Source: Salinirubellus salinus
Lineage (GTDB): Archaea > Halobacteriota > Halobacteria > Halobacteriales > Haloarculaceae
NCBI RefSeq assembly: GCF_025231485.1
Contig: NZ_CP104004.1
Span: forward strand, 62,001-126,000
Length of the DNA stretch: 64,000 nucleotides
Reading direction: 5' to 3'
The notes beneath the pieces were generated by a model. That model worked only from the letters and a program-made list of their open reading frames with translations, was not told where the DNA came from and made no database searches. Below, in pieces: positions 1-8,585 of the stretch. A program made the translations under genes and the position numbers. Position 1 is the first letter of the stretch; each line of letters opens with the position of its first letter.

Positions 1-1
1 C

Positions 2-1603
2 TACGCACAGTTCGAAGACCTGTATCAGGATCACAGAGACTCCTATAACAAGGGGGGTCCTTTCCTCGAGGACCTCTCCGAACAGCTTGAGCAGTCGAAT
101 GACGACCGCGAAGAGGTAATCAAACTGTACACGGAGGGGCGCGTTGGGACACAAGACGAACTCGGAGAGGTCCATGGCCGCCTCGCTGACCACATCGATG
201 CTGAAGTTGAGACGGTAGATCTCGCGCTCGATGGCGGAACAAGCTCCGAAGACGAACGCAGTCAATCAGCGGATGACGCCGCGGGAACCGATGAGTCAGC
301 AGGGGACGGTGATCCCGACATGGCTGATGCGCCACAGGATCGTATCACGCTGTCACTCAGGGGGTACGACGAGTCGACGGTGAGTACACTGTCTCAGATG
401 ACCGATTTCGACGCGACGGTGTCGAACGATACGCTGACCACAACCCCAGACGCTTTCCAGCGGTACGCCCAGCAGGTCTTCGACGTGCCGACGATGCACC
501 TGAACGAAGATAGGGATCAGCTCAAGTTCCACTACGACGGCACGGTCTACCGCGTCACGCAACCACCGAAGAGTCCGGAGAAGGTAGACGAGGCGCTTGA
601 AGAGATTGAGAACTACTTCGCGACCGTCGACGACTACGGGAATTCCAATAATTCTACGGCGGTCAAGGCGCACATGTACGAAGCGCTCCTCTGGTTCTTC
701 TGGGCCCCCTTCGCGAACCGACAAGCAGTCTTCTACCGACAGCACGGCATCAACCTCGACAAAGCGCTCCCCTACCTCTACATCTTCGGAGAATCGAACG
801 GTGGGAAAGGCACCTTCTGCCGCTTCGCCCTGTCACTAATCAGTGGAAACCGCGTGGAGGCTCCGGTCGACGCTGACGAGATTGGCAAACGGAAAGTCCG
901 GAATCTCAGATCGGCACACACGTCGTTCCCCGTCGTAGTCGACGACATCACCAAGCAGAAAGTGAACTCGTTAGATACGCTCCGGAACTACTGGAGCGGG
1001 TGGACCGGGGAAACGTCCTTCCCGATGTTCGCGTTCATATCCAACGACAAGCGGCCAGGAGAGTGGTTCCGGAACCGAGCCAAGATACTCCGATTCGACG
1101 TCAACTTCATGACCTCCCATCAGGGTGAGGCAGAAGTGAATCGCCTCATCGACACGGAGAATCCAATCTTCCAGTGGTTCGGACATAAATACCTGAACCG
1201 TGACCTCGTACTGGGAGAAGACTCAGATGCACTCCGTGAAGTCAGAGCCGCGATGCTGGATCTCTACGAATTTGCTGACCGCCCCGTACCGGACTACTTC
1301 CCGACCGAACCGGCCGAGCAAGCGTACGATACCGGTCGGGAGCGCTGGCGTAACCTCATCGACCGCGAGGATGTCGAGATTAGCAAAGACGGGGATACAC
1401 TTCAGGTGACGTTTCCGGAGTCGATGAGCTTCGAGCTACATGAGTACAAACGCGACCCACCGATGACGGTTCGAATTGAGAAGCGAGGCCTCGATTTGAT
1501 CATCAAGACGCCGGACGAGTTCTTCGACTGGCTTGGTGAGACGACTGCCGACGATCCCAGGGAAGGATTCCTATCTCGAGCCCGAAACCTATTGAAGAGA
1601 TAA
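2..1603 (+). CDS. P-loop ATPase, SF3-helicase-like, 5' end outside window
   Basis: The reading frame is open from the first full codon, so the gene begins before the window; 533 residues are visible. The N-terminal third is acidic and shows no domain I recognise. A Walker A motif (GESNGGKGT, visible residues about 261-269) is followed about 45 residues later by a Walker B-like strand ending VVVDDI, then a sensor-like SNDKRP and a conserved arginine stretch. This order and spacing resemble superfamily 3 helicases and related phage or plasmid primase ATPases, but the assignment is weak. It lies upstream of the Ubl operon in the same orientation with a 234-bp gap, so it may belong to the same island. 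The missing N-terminus could hold the domain that defines its role. Confidence 0.6.
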   Translation, partial: YAQFEDLYQDHRDSYNKGGPFLEDLSEQLEQSNDDREEVIKLYTEGRVGTQDELGEVHGRLADHIDAEVETVDLALDGGTSSEDERSQSADDAAGTDESAGDGDPDMADAPQDRITLSLRGYDESTVSTLSQMTDFDATVSNDTLTTTPDAFQRYAQQVFDVPTMHLNEDRDQLKFHYDGTVYRVTQPPKSPEKVDEALEEIENYFATVDDYGNSNNSTAVKAHMYEALLWFFWAPFANRQAVFYRQHGINLDKALPYLYIFGESNGGKGTFCRFALSLISGNRVEAPVDADEIGKRKVRNLRSAHTSFPVVVDDITKQKVNSLDTLRNYWSGWTGETSFPMFAFISNDKRPGEWFRNRAKILRFDVNFMTSHQGEAEVNRLIDTENPIFQWFGHKYLNRDLVLGEDSDALREVRAAMLDLYEFADRPVPDYFPTEPAEQAYDTGRERWRNLIDREDVEISKDGDTLQVTFPESMSFELHEYKRDPPMTVRIEKRGLDLIIKTPDEFFDWLGETTADDPREGFLSRARNLLKR

Positions 1604-1805
1604 CAAGAAATTCGCATAGATTAGCGCACTGTACATGAGGCGCTCCTGTAGCTCAGTGCTGTTGGGTACTTGGATTAATTGTCATTCGGCTATGTAGCCG
1701 GAGATTCTCGTCCAAGGGGGGAATACGATAGCCACGATCGAAATGTGATTTCAATAGAGGGGGCCAATTTCTATTTTAGCGTGTTCGGAATGGCTCTAGT
1801 CCAAA

Positions 1806-1814
1806 TTCTTAAAC
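1806..1814 (+). promoter_or_regulatory. TATA-like box for the Ubl operon
   Basis: TTCTTAAAC ends 23 bases before the ATG at 1838, the spacing expected for a leaderless haloarchaeal transcript. It decides the choice of start for the Ubl gene over the upstream in-frame TTG (1679) and ATG (1790). Confidence 0.5.
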
Positions 1815-1837
1815 CCTTCCAGAACAGACGTTATCGC

Positions 1838-2110
1838 ATGGGAACTGAAGACCAAGAGGAGGAGAACCGGACGTACCCGATCCACATAGGGAATACGACG
1901 ATTCGGTTCGACGACCCCGTTCAGACCGCAGAGACGATCATGATTGAAGCAGGAACGGACGAGGATAAAACCGACCAGAAGTGGCTCTACGCTCTGGAAG
2001 GAAAAAACATGCCCAAGGACACTCAGTTCGAGGGTTCCGACACCGTTGACCTCAGTAACGAGAATCGGAAGTTCTTCCGAATTGTCCCGAAGGGGAGCGG
2101 TCGGTCGTGA
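1838..2110 (+). CDS. Ubiquitin-like modifier, multiubiquitin-domain type
   Basis: A 90-residue acidic protein with one beta-grasp-like domain: strands around YPIHIG and IRFDD, a helix ending IMIEAG, and a closing strand KFFRIVPKG. This resembles the prokaryotic multiubiquitin domain, here in one copy. The C-terminus reads KGSGRS rather than a free di-glycine, so a protease would have to trim two residues to expose glycine; the JAB domain encoded two genes downstream is the obvious candidate. The downstream GTG start overlaps the stop codon, giving translational coupling. The ATG at 1838 was chosen because of the TATA-like box in front of it. Role by family knowledge: modifier in a prokaryotic ubiquitin-like conjugation system; the targets are unknown. 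Confidence 0.7.
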   Translation: MGTEDQEEENRTYPIHIGNTTIRFDDPVQTAETIMIEAGTDEDKTDQKWLYALEGKNMPKDTQFEGSDTVDLSNENRKFFRIVPKGSGRS

Positions 2111-2598
2111 GTGAAGGTGAAACGCCCACCGGCGAGATGGATGGATCTTCTCCCCCAGCCAGGCTCGCAGAAGAGAATCTGAAACCTTCGTTTCAGGAGG
2201 CGCTTTCGGCTCTCCGGGAAAGACACACACCGGCAATCCCGGTCGGAAGACACGAGGGGGAAATCGCAGTCTGGCTTGGGGAGTTCGACTTCACTGTATA
2301 TCAATACCCCTACACGCCAGAGCAAGCGGAGGTGTACATTTTTCTCCCTGAGAATTTCGTCAACAGCGATCCTCACTGGGTTATGACTGTTCCGCCAGTC
2401 GAACGTGCTGATCGGGAGGGATGGGAAGACAACAATCCTGATCGTCGTGACCAAGACAAGTATCTTCAGAACGACTTGGGAGTCGATCAGGGAATCACCT
2501 TCAGCCTACGGTGGTCACACTTGAATTTCAAGCCAGAAAAACCGGAGCACGCTGTGCGTGCGATCGAAGTGATTGACGCAGGCTTCGAAACGGGATAG
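2107..2598 (+). CDS. E2/UBC-fold-like protein lacking any cysteine
   Basis: 163 residues starting at a GTG that overlaps the Ubl stop. The central part (AEVYIFLPENF and HWVMTVPP) has the strand-loop-strand pattern of the E2/UBC fold, and a histidine-containing WSHLNF segment precedes the final helix, as in prokaryotic E2 family E proteins. The sequence contains no cysteine at all, so it cannot form the thioester of a classical E2. It may be an RWD-like scaffold or adaptor that presents the Ubl or the target to the JAB-E1 protein encoded immediately downstream. The assignment rests on gene order plus a weak fold pattern. Confidence 0.6.
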   Translation: MSEGETPTGEMDGSSPPARLAEENLKPSFQEALSALRERHTPAIPVGRHEGEIAVWLGEFDFTVYQYPYTPEQAEVYIFLPENFVNSDPHWVMTVPPVERADREGWEDNNPDRRDQDKYLQNDLGVDQGITFSLRWSHLNFKPEKPEHAVRAIEVIDAGFETG

Positions 2599-2599
2599 C

Positions 2600-4363
2600 A
2601 TGACAGGAGCGTACCGTGCCCGTGCAGTCGGTGAGAAGTCGCCACCTAGTCAGGCGGCAGAATTCCAGTTTGCGCTCAGTGAAGGGACATGGGAGACACT
2701 TGACCGATTCCTGAAGCCGCCCGAAGGCCACCATCTGCATGGTTTACCCGAGCGAGGAGCAATCGGAATCATCACCCCGAGCACGGGAGACAGAAGGACG
2801 ACGTACCTGTTACAGAAGGTCGCCGAACCGGGTCCGGGAGACGTCTACTTTGACGGTCAGCTAAAGTTCCACCCAGACTATACGCTACGGGCAATCAACG
2901 AGGCTGCAGAAGTGCCAGGAGCAGGCCTGATATTCATCCACACCCACCCGGGAAGTGGTGCGACTCCGTCAGCCCCCGACAAAATAGCTGATAAAGAAGA
3001 GCTGTACGACATCGGTTTGAATCTCGGCTCAGAAGTCCCGCTCGCAGCGGGTATCGTGACAGATCGTCCTAACCCCGAGACTGGCCAACGCGAATGGTCA
3101 GTTAGAGCCTATGAGTTCGTCTATCCAAACTCATCAACAGCTAAAGGGGCAAGCCGTACTGGAGAGGAAACAGGTGAATTCACGCACGCAACAGCGGTCC
3201 GCGTTGTAGGCGAACGAATCAGAAAGCTCCCAACGATCAGAAACGCTACGGGGCCGGCTGGTACGGGCGGAGCGATTGACTCAGAGGCTCAGGGTTCGAC
3301 GGTAGAGCTCTGGGGTGAACGCGGCCAACAGACGCTTGCAGGGTTCCGCGTTGGAGTCGTAGGCCTCGGCGGCGTCGGTTCGCTCCTCGCCGAACAATTA
3401 GCGCGTCTCGGCGTAGAAGAAACGGTCTTCGTCGACTTTGACTACCTCGAACGTGCGAACCTCAATCGATCTTACGGCGCTACATCTGATGATGTCGGTA
3501 AGCCGAAAGTCGAGGTGGCAAAGGAGATCGCAGAGCGGTCGGCAACGAACCCACAATTCACCGCACAGGCAGAATACGGAAGTGTAGTGGAGGAAGACGA
3601 GGAGCACGCCTGCCTTCCGCAACTGCTCGACTGCGATATCATCATCAACGCCGCCGACACGCATTGGGTTCGGTATCTTCTCGATGAGGTTTCGCATGCT
3701 CATCTTATCCCCGTTCTTGACGGAGGTACCGAGCTCATTCCGAATGATGATAAAGATGAACTCGACATCGGGTCTAGATCGCTCATCTCTGCTACTGGAC
3801 CAGGGCATCCATGTCTTGAGTGCACTGGCCACTGGTTCCACGGAGATCAGGAAGAGGGCGTGATTCACGATAGAGAGCCAGATGCCGCCCGTGGAGCTGG
3901 ATACGTTCAAGGCATGGATGACGGTGAAGAACTGGCAGATGATGGCGAAGGTGATGAGCGGGCGCCCTCCGTAGCCACGAACAACGGGCTCGTGGCATCA
4001 CTCTTGGCCCTCCGTTTCCAAGCGCTTGCAGTCGGCATCACCTCACGAGCACTTGTTGGCAGTCAGGAGTATGATGCTCTCTTTGGTACGGTTGACTGGC
4101 AAGAAGATAGCAATAATGAAAAACGGATCTCATGCAAGGAGGACTGCAATCGGAAAGAAGCACTCGCACGGGGAGACCACTATGAGTTGCCGACTGAGCC
4201 CGATCCGACGTTCCACAAGATTCTTGAAGAACACAGGGAGGACAATCAGCAACAAAAGACCACCCCAGATGCTAAGGAGCAAGCCGAGAGAAGCGTATTT
4301 CAGCGCATTACCGCATATATCGCTCGTCTTGTGAACCGAGGTCTGAAGGGTCGGACTCAGTAA
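2600..4363 (+). CDS. JAB deubiquitinase-like / E1 (ThiF) adenylyltransferase fusion
   Basis: 587 residues. The N-terminal JAB/JAMM metalloprotease domain carries HTHPGSGATPSAPD at residues 114-127, supplying the two zinc histidines, serine and aspartate. The C-terminal ThiF/E1 domain has the nucleotide loop GLGGVG (about residues 255-260), the FVDFDYLERANLNR segment, DIIINAADTHWVRYLLDE, and two cysteine pairs (PCLEC and CKEDC) that may bind zinc or include a reactive cysteine. By family knowledge the JAB domain trims or removes the Ubl and the E1 domain adenylates its C-terminus. The ATG at 2600 lies 1 base after the preceding stop and was preferred to the upstream in-frame TTG. The three genes form one operon resembling bacterial E1-E2-JAB-Ubl defence modules. 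Confidence 0.85.
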   Translation: MTGAYRARAVGEKSPPSQAAEFQFALSEGTWETLDRFLKPPEGHHLHGLPERGAIGIITPSTGDRRTTYLLQKVAEPGPGDVYFDGQLKFHPDYTLRAINEAAEVPGAGLIFIHTHPGSGATPSAPDKIADKEELYDIGLNLGSEVPLAAGIVTDRPNPETGQREWSVRAYEFVYPNSSTAKGASRTGEETGEFTHATAVRVVGERIRKLPTIRNATGPAGTGGAIDSEAQGSTVELWGERGQQTLAGFRVGVVGLGGVGSLLAEQLARLGVEETVFVDFDYLERANLNRSYGATSDDVGKPKVEVAKEIAERSATNPQFTAQAEYGSVVEEDEEHACLPQLLDCDIIINAADTHWVRYLLDEVSHAHLIPVLDGGTELIPNDDKDELDIGSRSLISATGPGHPCLECTGHWFHGDQEEGVIHDREPDAARGAGYVQGMDDGEELADDGEGDERAPSVATNNGLVASLLALRFQALAVGITSRALVGSQEYDALFGTVDWQEDSNNEKRISCKEDCNRKEALARGDHYELPTEPDPTFHKILEEHREDNQQQKTTPDAKEQAERSVFQRITAYIARLVNRGLKGRTQ

Positions 4364-4424
4364 ATCTTCCTTTGAGTTCGTCTAAGTCGGAGATAAGAAC
4401 ATCGCAGAGTAACTAGTCAGAAAG

Positions 4425-4430
4425 TATAAG
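4425..4430 (+). promoter_or_regulatory. TATA-like box before the repair operon
   Basis: TATAAG lies 25-30 bases before the ATG of the leader ORF at 4455, consistent with a leaderless transcript starting there and reading into the MrfB-like gene. Confidence 0.5.
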
Positions 4431-4454
4431 CCAGAGGGTTCCAATACTGAGTGT

Positions 4455-4523
4455 ATGACCAGCACGCGAGACGAGGGAAACCCTATCTATAGCCAACCCG
4501 GACAGGGAACAATCACCCACTGA
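4455..4523 (+). CDS. 22-codon leader ORF
   Basis: ATG at 4455 opens a 22-residue frame beginning MTSTRDEGNP and ending in TGA three bases before the ATG of the exonuclease gene. It sits exactly one promoter spacing downstream of a TATA-like box, so it would be the first translated ORF of a leaderless mRNA. There is no obvious Shine-Dalgarno for the following gene, so the short ORF may serve to deliver ribosomes to it by coupling. It is too short for any homology argument. Confidence 0.35.
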   Translation: MTSTRDEGNPIYSQPGQGTITH

Positions 4524-4526
4524 GAC

Positions 4527-5984
4527 ATGGCGGGCGACCTTGGAGTACGTCTGCTTGCTCTCCGGTGTGATGCGTTAGTCGACGCTACGACGACCGCCAT
4601 CGAAGACCTCGTCGATCATTTTGATGCGGATCTCATCTACATCGTCGAAGAAAAGCTGGACATGAGAACGGTGAGCACTGTCGAGCGGACGGCCTCATGT
4701 CCGGTAATTCACACTCGGCGTAGCGCTGTTCACACAGAGACGGTTGACGAGATCACCGTGTCCATCGTCAGTTCGCTCGACTTCATCGGTGGGGCCTCGA
4801 CCGCTCGCGGGCAAGGAATCCCAGACGACGTCGACTACATCATCTGTGACGAGGTCCAGACGAGCGCCGACTCAGTCACAATGGATGTCTCGCTCGATGG
4901 CCTCGAACACCTCGCTCGCTTCCAGCATCGAATCGACAGAGAAGTGACGTTCCTCACCGGAGCCATGGAGGCCAGTTACGATTTCGTGTGGCAAGCTGAC
5001 GTCGACGGTGAGGGCGTTCGCCTGCCCGTCCGCGGGATTTCACCAACCCGACGACAGGGGGCTCCAGAACTCGCCTGCATCTCGCTTGATTCGGGTGGCC
5101 GCATCGCCGTATCCACGACACCCGCCGATAAATTCGGCCTCCGGGCGCTTTCGGGTGTGGGCAAGGGAACCGCCCCGAAACTCGCTCGAAATGGATACGA
5201 GACGCGTGACGACGTCGCAGCTGCGACAGAACGGGAGCTTCGCGAGGTTCATGGGATCGGTGAGTCGAAAGCTCAGAGCATCCGGCAGAGCGCCCACGCA
5301 CTGTCCGAAGGATGCGTCATCCGTCTCACGGACGAAGCTGTCCCCGCAGCAGAGTATAGTCCGTTGTTCATCGATATCGAGACCGACGGCCTCAACCCAA
5401 GCATCATCTGGCTCATCGGCGTCTACGACCCTGAAACAGACGAGTACGTAGACTTCATCGATACGGAGCCGTCACGAGACAACCCAGGAAAAGCCACTCG
5501 AGAGTTCGTTACGTGGCTGGCCAGCGAGTACGATCGCACATCACTCATCGCGTGGAACGGCCACAACTTCGACTTTAAACACCTCAGCCGGTTCATTCGA
5601 GGATACGCACCGGAGTACGCAGACTACTGGTCGGACTCCGTGTTCGAGTACGACTTGTTCGATTGGGCTGTGCGAAAAGACAACGCCATCCTCCCCGGTC
5701 GGACGAACCGGGTCGAAGACGTCGCTGAGGCTCTCGGACATGGGCGCGACTCAGCTGCTGCCGCCGTGGATGGGAGATCACTGGCGAAGACCATCCAGCG
5801 GCTTCTCGTGTCTCCAGAGCGCGCTCGTGACGTAGACTGGGACACTGCGCGGGCATACTGTGAGGCAGACGTCCGTGAGCTGGCTGCAGTCTACGAATCG
5901 ATTGCTGAGGCGACACCCGGCCACAAGCGTGCCAACGTTCCTGCTGATGGAAACACCACACAGACCGGACTCATGGACTTCTAA
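4527..5984 (+). CDS. MrfB/YprB-like RNase H-fold exonuclease
   Basis: 485 residues. The N-terminal about 200 residues are not recognised. Residues about 205-255 form two helix-hairpin-helix motifs (GVGKGTAPKLA and GIGESKAQSI) for DNA backbone binding. The C-terminal DnaQ-like nuclease domain shows DIETDG near residue 282, NGHNFDF near 344 and YCEADV near 446, giving a DEDD-type active site with Y-x3-D spacing. Bacillus MrfB (YprB) is an exonuclease that works with the MrfA helicase in mitomycin C repair; the MrfA-like gene follows here after 2 bases. The extreme C-terminus QTGLMDF fits a PCNA-interacting peptide (Q-x-x-L-x-x-F). The role in interstrand crosslink or adduct repair, or in defence, is inferred. 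Confidence 0.8.
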   Translation: MAGDLGVRLLALRCDALVDATTTAIEDLVDHFDADLIYIVEEKLDMRTVSTVERTASCPVIHTRRSAVHTETVDEITVSIVSSLDFIGGASTARGQGIPDDVDYIICDEVQTSADSVTMDVSLDGLEHLARFQHRIDREVTFLTGAMEASYDFVWQADVDGEGVRLPVRGISPTRRQGAPELACISLDSGGRIAVSTTPADKFGLRALSGVGKGTAPKLARNGYETRDDVAAATERELREVHGIGESKAQSIRQSAHALSEGCVIRLTDEAVPAAEYSPLFIDIETDGLNPSIIWLIGVYDPETDEYVDFIDTEPSRDNPGKATREFVTWLASEYDRTSLIAWNGHNFDFKHLSRFIRGYAPEYADYWSDSVFEYDLFDWAVRKDNAILPGRTNRVEDVAEALGHGRDSAAAAVDGRSLAKTIQRLLVSPERARDVDWDTARAYCEADVRELAAVYESIAEATPGHKRANVPADGNTTQTGLMDF

Positions 5985-5986
5985 CA

Positions 5987-8554
5987 ATGCAAGACGATCA
6001 CGACACAGACCACAGCCAGACAGACCTCACGACCAACCCGAAGAACAAGAGCGAAGACGGTGATGTCGAGATTGAGACGGACATCCTCCAACTCACCGGC
6101 GAGGAGCTCAAGAGTACCTATCCAAATAACCGCTACTTCGGCCAAGTTCACGAGAACTTCGAGATTCCCGCTCGTGAGGAACAGACTGTTCCAGCAGGGG
6201 ACGTGCTTCCGTCCAAGATAGCTCGAAGCCTTGAATTCGACCCGTGGAGCCACCAAGCAGATGCTCTCCAGGCGCTCGACCGCGGAGACAACGTGTGCGT
6301 GGCGACTAGTACATCCTCGGGGAAAACGCTGGTCTATGGGCTTCATATCGCTAGTCAGTACCTTGAGAATCCGGAGACACGGTCACTTATCGTATATCCG
6401 ACGAAGGCTCTCAGTCGCGACCAAGAGAAAGAACTCAACGACTTCCTTCGAAACACGCTTTCACTGGATATCAGTGTCGGCGTCTACGATGGTGACACGA
6501 AGAGCGAGGAAAAGTCTCGCATCCGCGAGGAGTGTAACGTCGTAATCACGAACTTCGTTGGCCTGAACCAGTATCTGGAGAGTCACCACCTGTGGGCAGA
6601 CTTCCATTCGAACTGCTCGCTAGTCGTTATTGACGAAGCTCATATGTGGACCGGCCTCGGCGGAATGCACGTCGCGTGGATACTCCGACGCGCCCAACGA
6701 ATCATCGACTACTACGGCGGCGATCCGCAGTACGTCCTCACGACGGCGACTATCGGCAACCCCGCAGAACACGCTCTCGCACTCACGGGTGAGCCCGCAG
6801 CGGTTGTTGACGAGGATGGATCACCGAGAGGTGTCCGTCACCTCGTCTTTTGGGACCCGCCGATGAGTGGTGACGACGGTCTGACTGACGACATCGAGTC
6901 CCCGGCGCTGTCGAAGCGACCGGCGACAGTCGAGGCTCCGGAAGTATGGGCTCATATGTGCCAAAGCAACGTCCAGTCGCTCTTGTTCTGTGATTCGCGG
7001 AAGCTCACCGAACTGTCTGTCAACCGTGCGAAGCGGTTCATCAGTGACCGAGAGAATCGATATCAAGCTAGGCCGGACCTCGCGTCGTACCACGCCGGAC
7101 ACGGAAAACAGTCGCGTCGGGGGACGGAGTATCAACTCAAAGAAGGTCACCTCGACGGCGTCTCGACAACAAGCGCCTTGGAGGTCGGTATCAATATTGG
7201 CGGCGTCGATGGGACCGTCCTTATGGGATATCCGGGGTCGCGGCAGTCGTTCTGGCAACGAATCGGTAGATCGGGCAGAGGAACGCGAGATGCGCTTTCT
7301 GTGTTCGTCCCGAGCCACTCCACGCTCGACCAGTACATTCTCCAGCACCCAGAGTACGTCCTCGAAGAGGACCACGAGAGCGCCGTCGTCGACCTCGACA
7401 ACAACCCCGTGTACCTCCAGCAACTCAACTGCGCCGCGCAGGAACTCCCCCTCACACGCGATGACGCGGAGGATTTCGGAGGTGAGGAACGACTGGAACG
7501 TGCCGTCGAGTACGGCCGACGTAAGGGCGACCTCGAAGGATCACTCGACAGCGGCGTGATGTACGCCCATCGCGACCGCCCGCAGGACGCGATCAGCCTG
7601 TACTCCTCCGGCGGAAACACCTTCGACGTCCGATTAGCTGGCGATGGATCGATTGATCACCAACCGATCGGCCGTGACCGGGCCTACAGAGACTACCACG
7701 AAGGTGCAACTGTTCTCCACCAGGGCGAGCAGTACCAGGTCGTCGAACTCCGAGAGGACATCCCACAGCCGTACATCTCGCTCGAAAAAGCCAATGTGAG
7801 CTATTACACTCAGTCTCAAGGCCAGGTCAACATCTACGACACGGTCGTCGAGGATTCGCGCGAGGTCGGGCCGTTCACGCTCAACTGGGGGTATGGAACG
7901 GTATCTGTCCACTATAGCACGTACCTCAAGCGAGAAATTGGAAGTGGAGATGTACTAGAAATTGGTAATGAAACCGGTGTCCCGCCTCTAGAGATGCGAA
8001 CTCAGCTGTGTTGGGCTGAAACTCCCAACGATATTGAACGCGCGATGCTGAACAAACACTCTGAGTACCACAACCCGGAGTGTATTAATCTCCCACCTAG
8101 GCTTCATGGGTACCTCGGTGGCATCCACGCCGTCGAGCACGCTATGATCGCCGTCGCACCACTTGAGCTGAAAGTTGATGGCGGCGATATCGGGGGTTTA
8201 GCGACGAATCGGCTCCCGGGCAATCCAGAAAAGAGTGGCTGGTTCATCTACGACGGAATCGAAGGTGGTCTCGGGTTCTCGAGATCGATTTACGAACACT
8301 TTGAAAACGTCGCCCAGCGTGCGCACGATCTTATCGTCGACTGCTCATGTGGCCGCGACGAAGGATGCCCGGCCTGCACGATGGACGACCGCTGCGGGAA
8401 CGATAACCGCCCGCTGTACTCTCCTGCAGCTACAGACATCCTCGAACATCTGCTCGGGGATCAGGAAGAGAACGATCTCAACGAACATCTACCGGAGACG
8501 GATAGCGACGTGACTCTCGTCGACGAACAGCGGCCACCTGCCTCAATCTCGTGA
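5987..8554 (+). CDS. MrfA/YprA-like DEAH helicase with DUF1998-type zinc domain
   Basis: 855 residues, SF2 helicase. Motif I is STSSGKT (near residue 110), motif II DEAH (near 214), and the C-terminal RecA domain ends with QRIGRSGR. The last about 100 residues contain GIEGGLGFS and a cysteine cluster (CSCGRDEGCPAC with a later C) typical of the MrfA/DUF1998 C-terminal domain, which holds a structural zinc. MrfA is a 3'-5' helicase paired with the MrfB nuclease. The ATG at 5987 lies 2 bases after the exonuclease stop, so the two are co-translated. DrmA/DrmB of DISARM also carry DUF1998 domains, but no DISARM methylase is present here. Confidence 0.85.
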   Translation: MQDDHDTDHSQTDLTTNPKNKSEDGDVEIETDILQLTGEELKSTYPNNRYFGQVHENFEIPAREEQTVPAGDVLPSKIARSLEFDPWSHQADALQALDRGDNVCVATSTSSGKTLVYGLHIASQYLENPETRSLIVYPTKALSRDQEKELNDFLRNTLSLDISVGVYDGDTKSEEKSRIREECNVVITNFVGLNQYLESHHLWADFHSNCSLVVIDEAHMWTGLGGMHVAWILRRAQRIIDYYGGDPQYVLTTATIGNPAEHALALTGEPAAVVDEDGSPRGVRHLVFWDPPMSGDDGLTDDIESPALSKRPATVEAPEVWAHMCQSNVQSLLFCDSRKLTELSVNRAKRFISDRENRYQARPDLASYHAGHGKQSRRGTEYQLKEGHLDGVSTTSALEVGINIGGVDGTVLMGYPGSRQSFWQRIGRSGRGTRDALSVFVPSHSTLDQYILQHPEYVLEEDHESAVVDLDNNPVYLQQLNCAAQELPLTRDDAEDFGGEERLERAVEYGRRKGDLEGSLDSGVMYAHRDRPQDAISLYSSGGNTFDVRLAGDGSIDHQPIGRDRAYRDYHEGATVLHQGEQYQVVELREDIPQPYISLEKANVSYYTQSQGQVNIYDTVVEDSREVGPFTLNWGYGTVSVHYSTYLKREIGSGDVLEIGNETGVPPLEMRTQLCWAETPNDIERAMLNKHSEYHNPECINLPPRLHGYLGGIHAVEHAMIAVAPLELKVDGGDIGGLATNRLPGNPEKSGWFIYDGIEGGLGFSRSIYEHFENVAQRAHDLIVDCSCGRDEGCPACTMDDRCGNDNRPLYSPAATDILEHLLGDQEENDLNEHLPETDSDVTLVDEQRPPASIS

Positions 8555-8585
8555 TTACCGTTACTTCACCCTAAAGAACACCATC

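Noticed and set aside
1640-1720. tRNA-like words (GTAGCTCAGT) after the first gene
   Set aside because: No anticodon arm, T-arm (GGTTCGAATC) or acceptor pairing could be assembled; a chance match.
5987-8554. DISARM system because of the DUF1998 helicase
   Set aside because: No DrmB, DrmC or DISARM methylase is present, and the adjacent exonuclease fits the MrfB-MrfA pair better.
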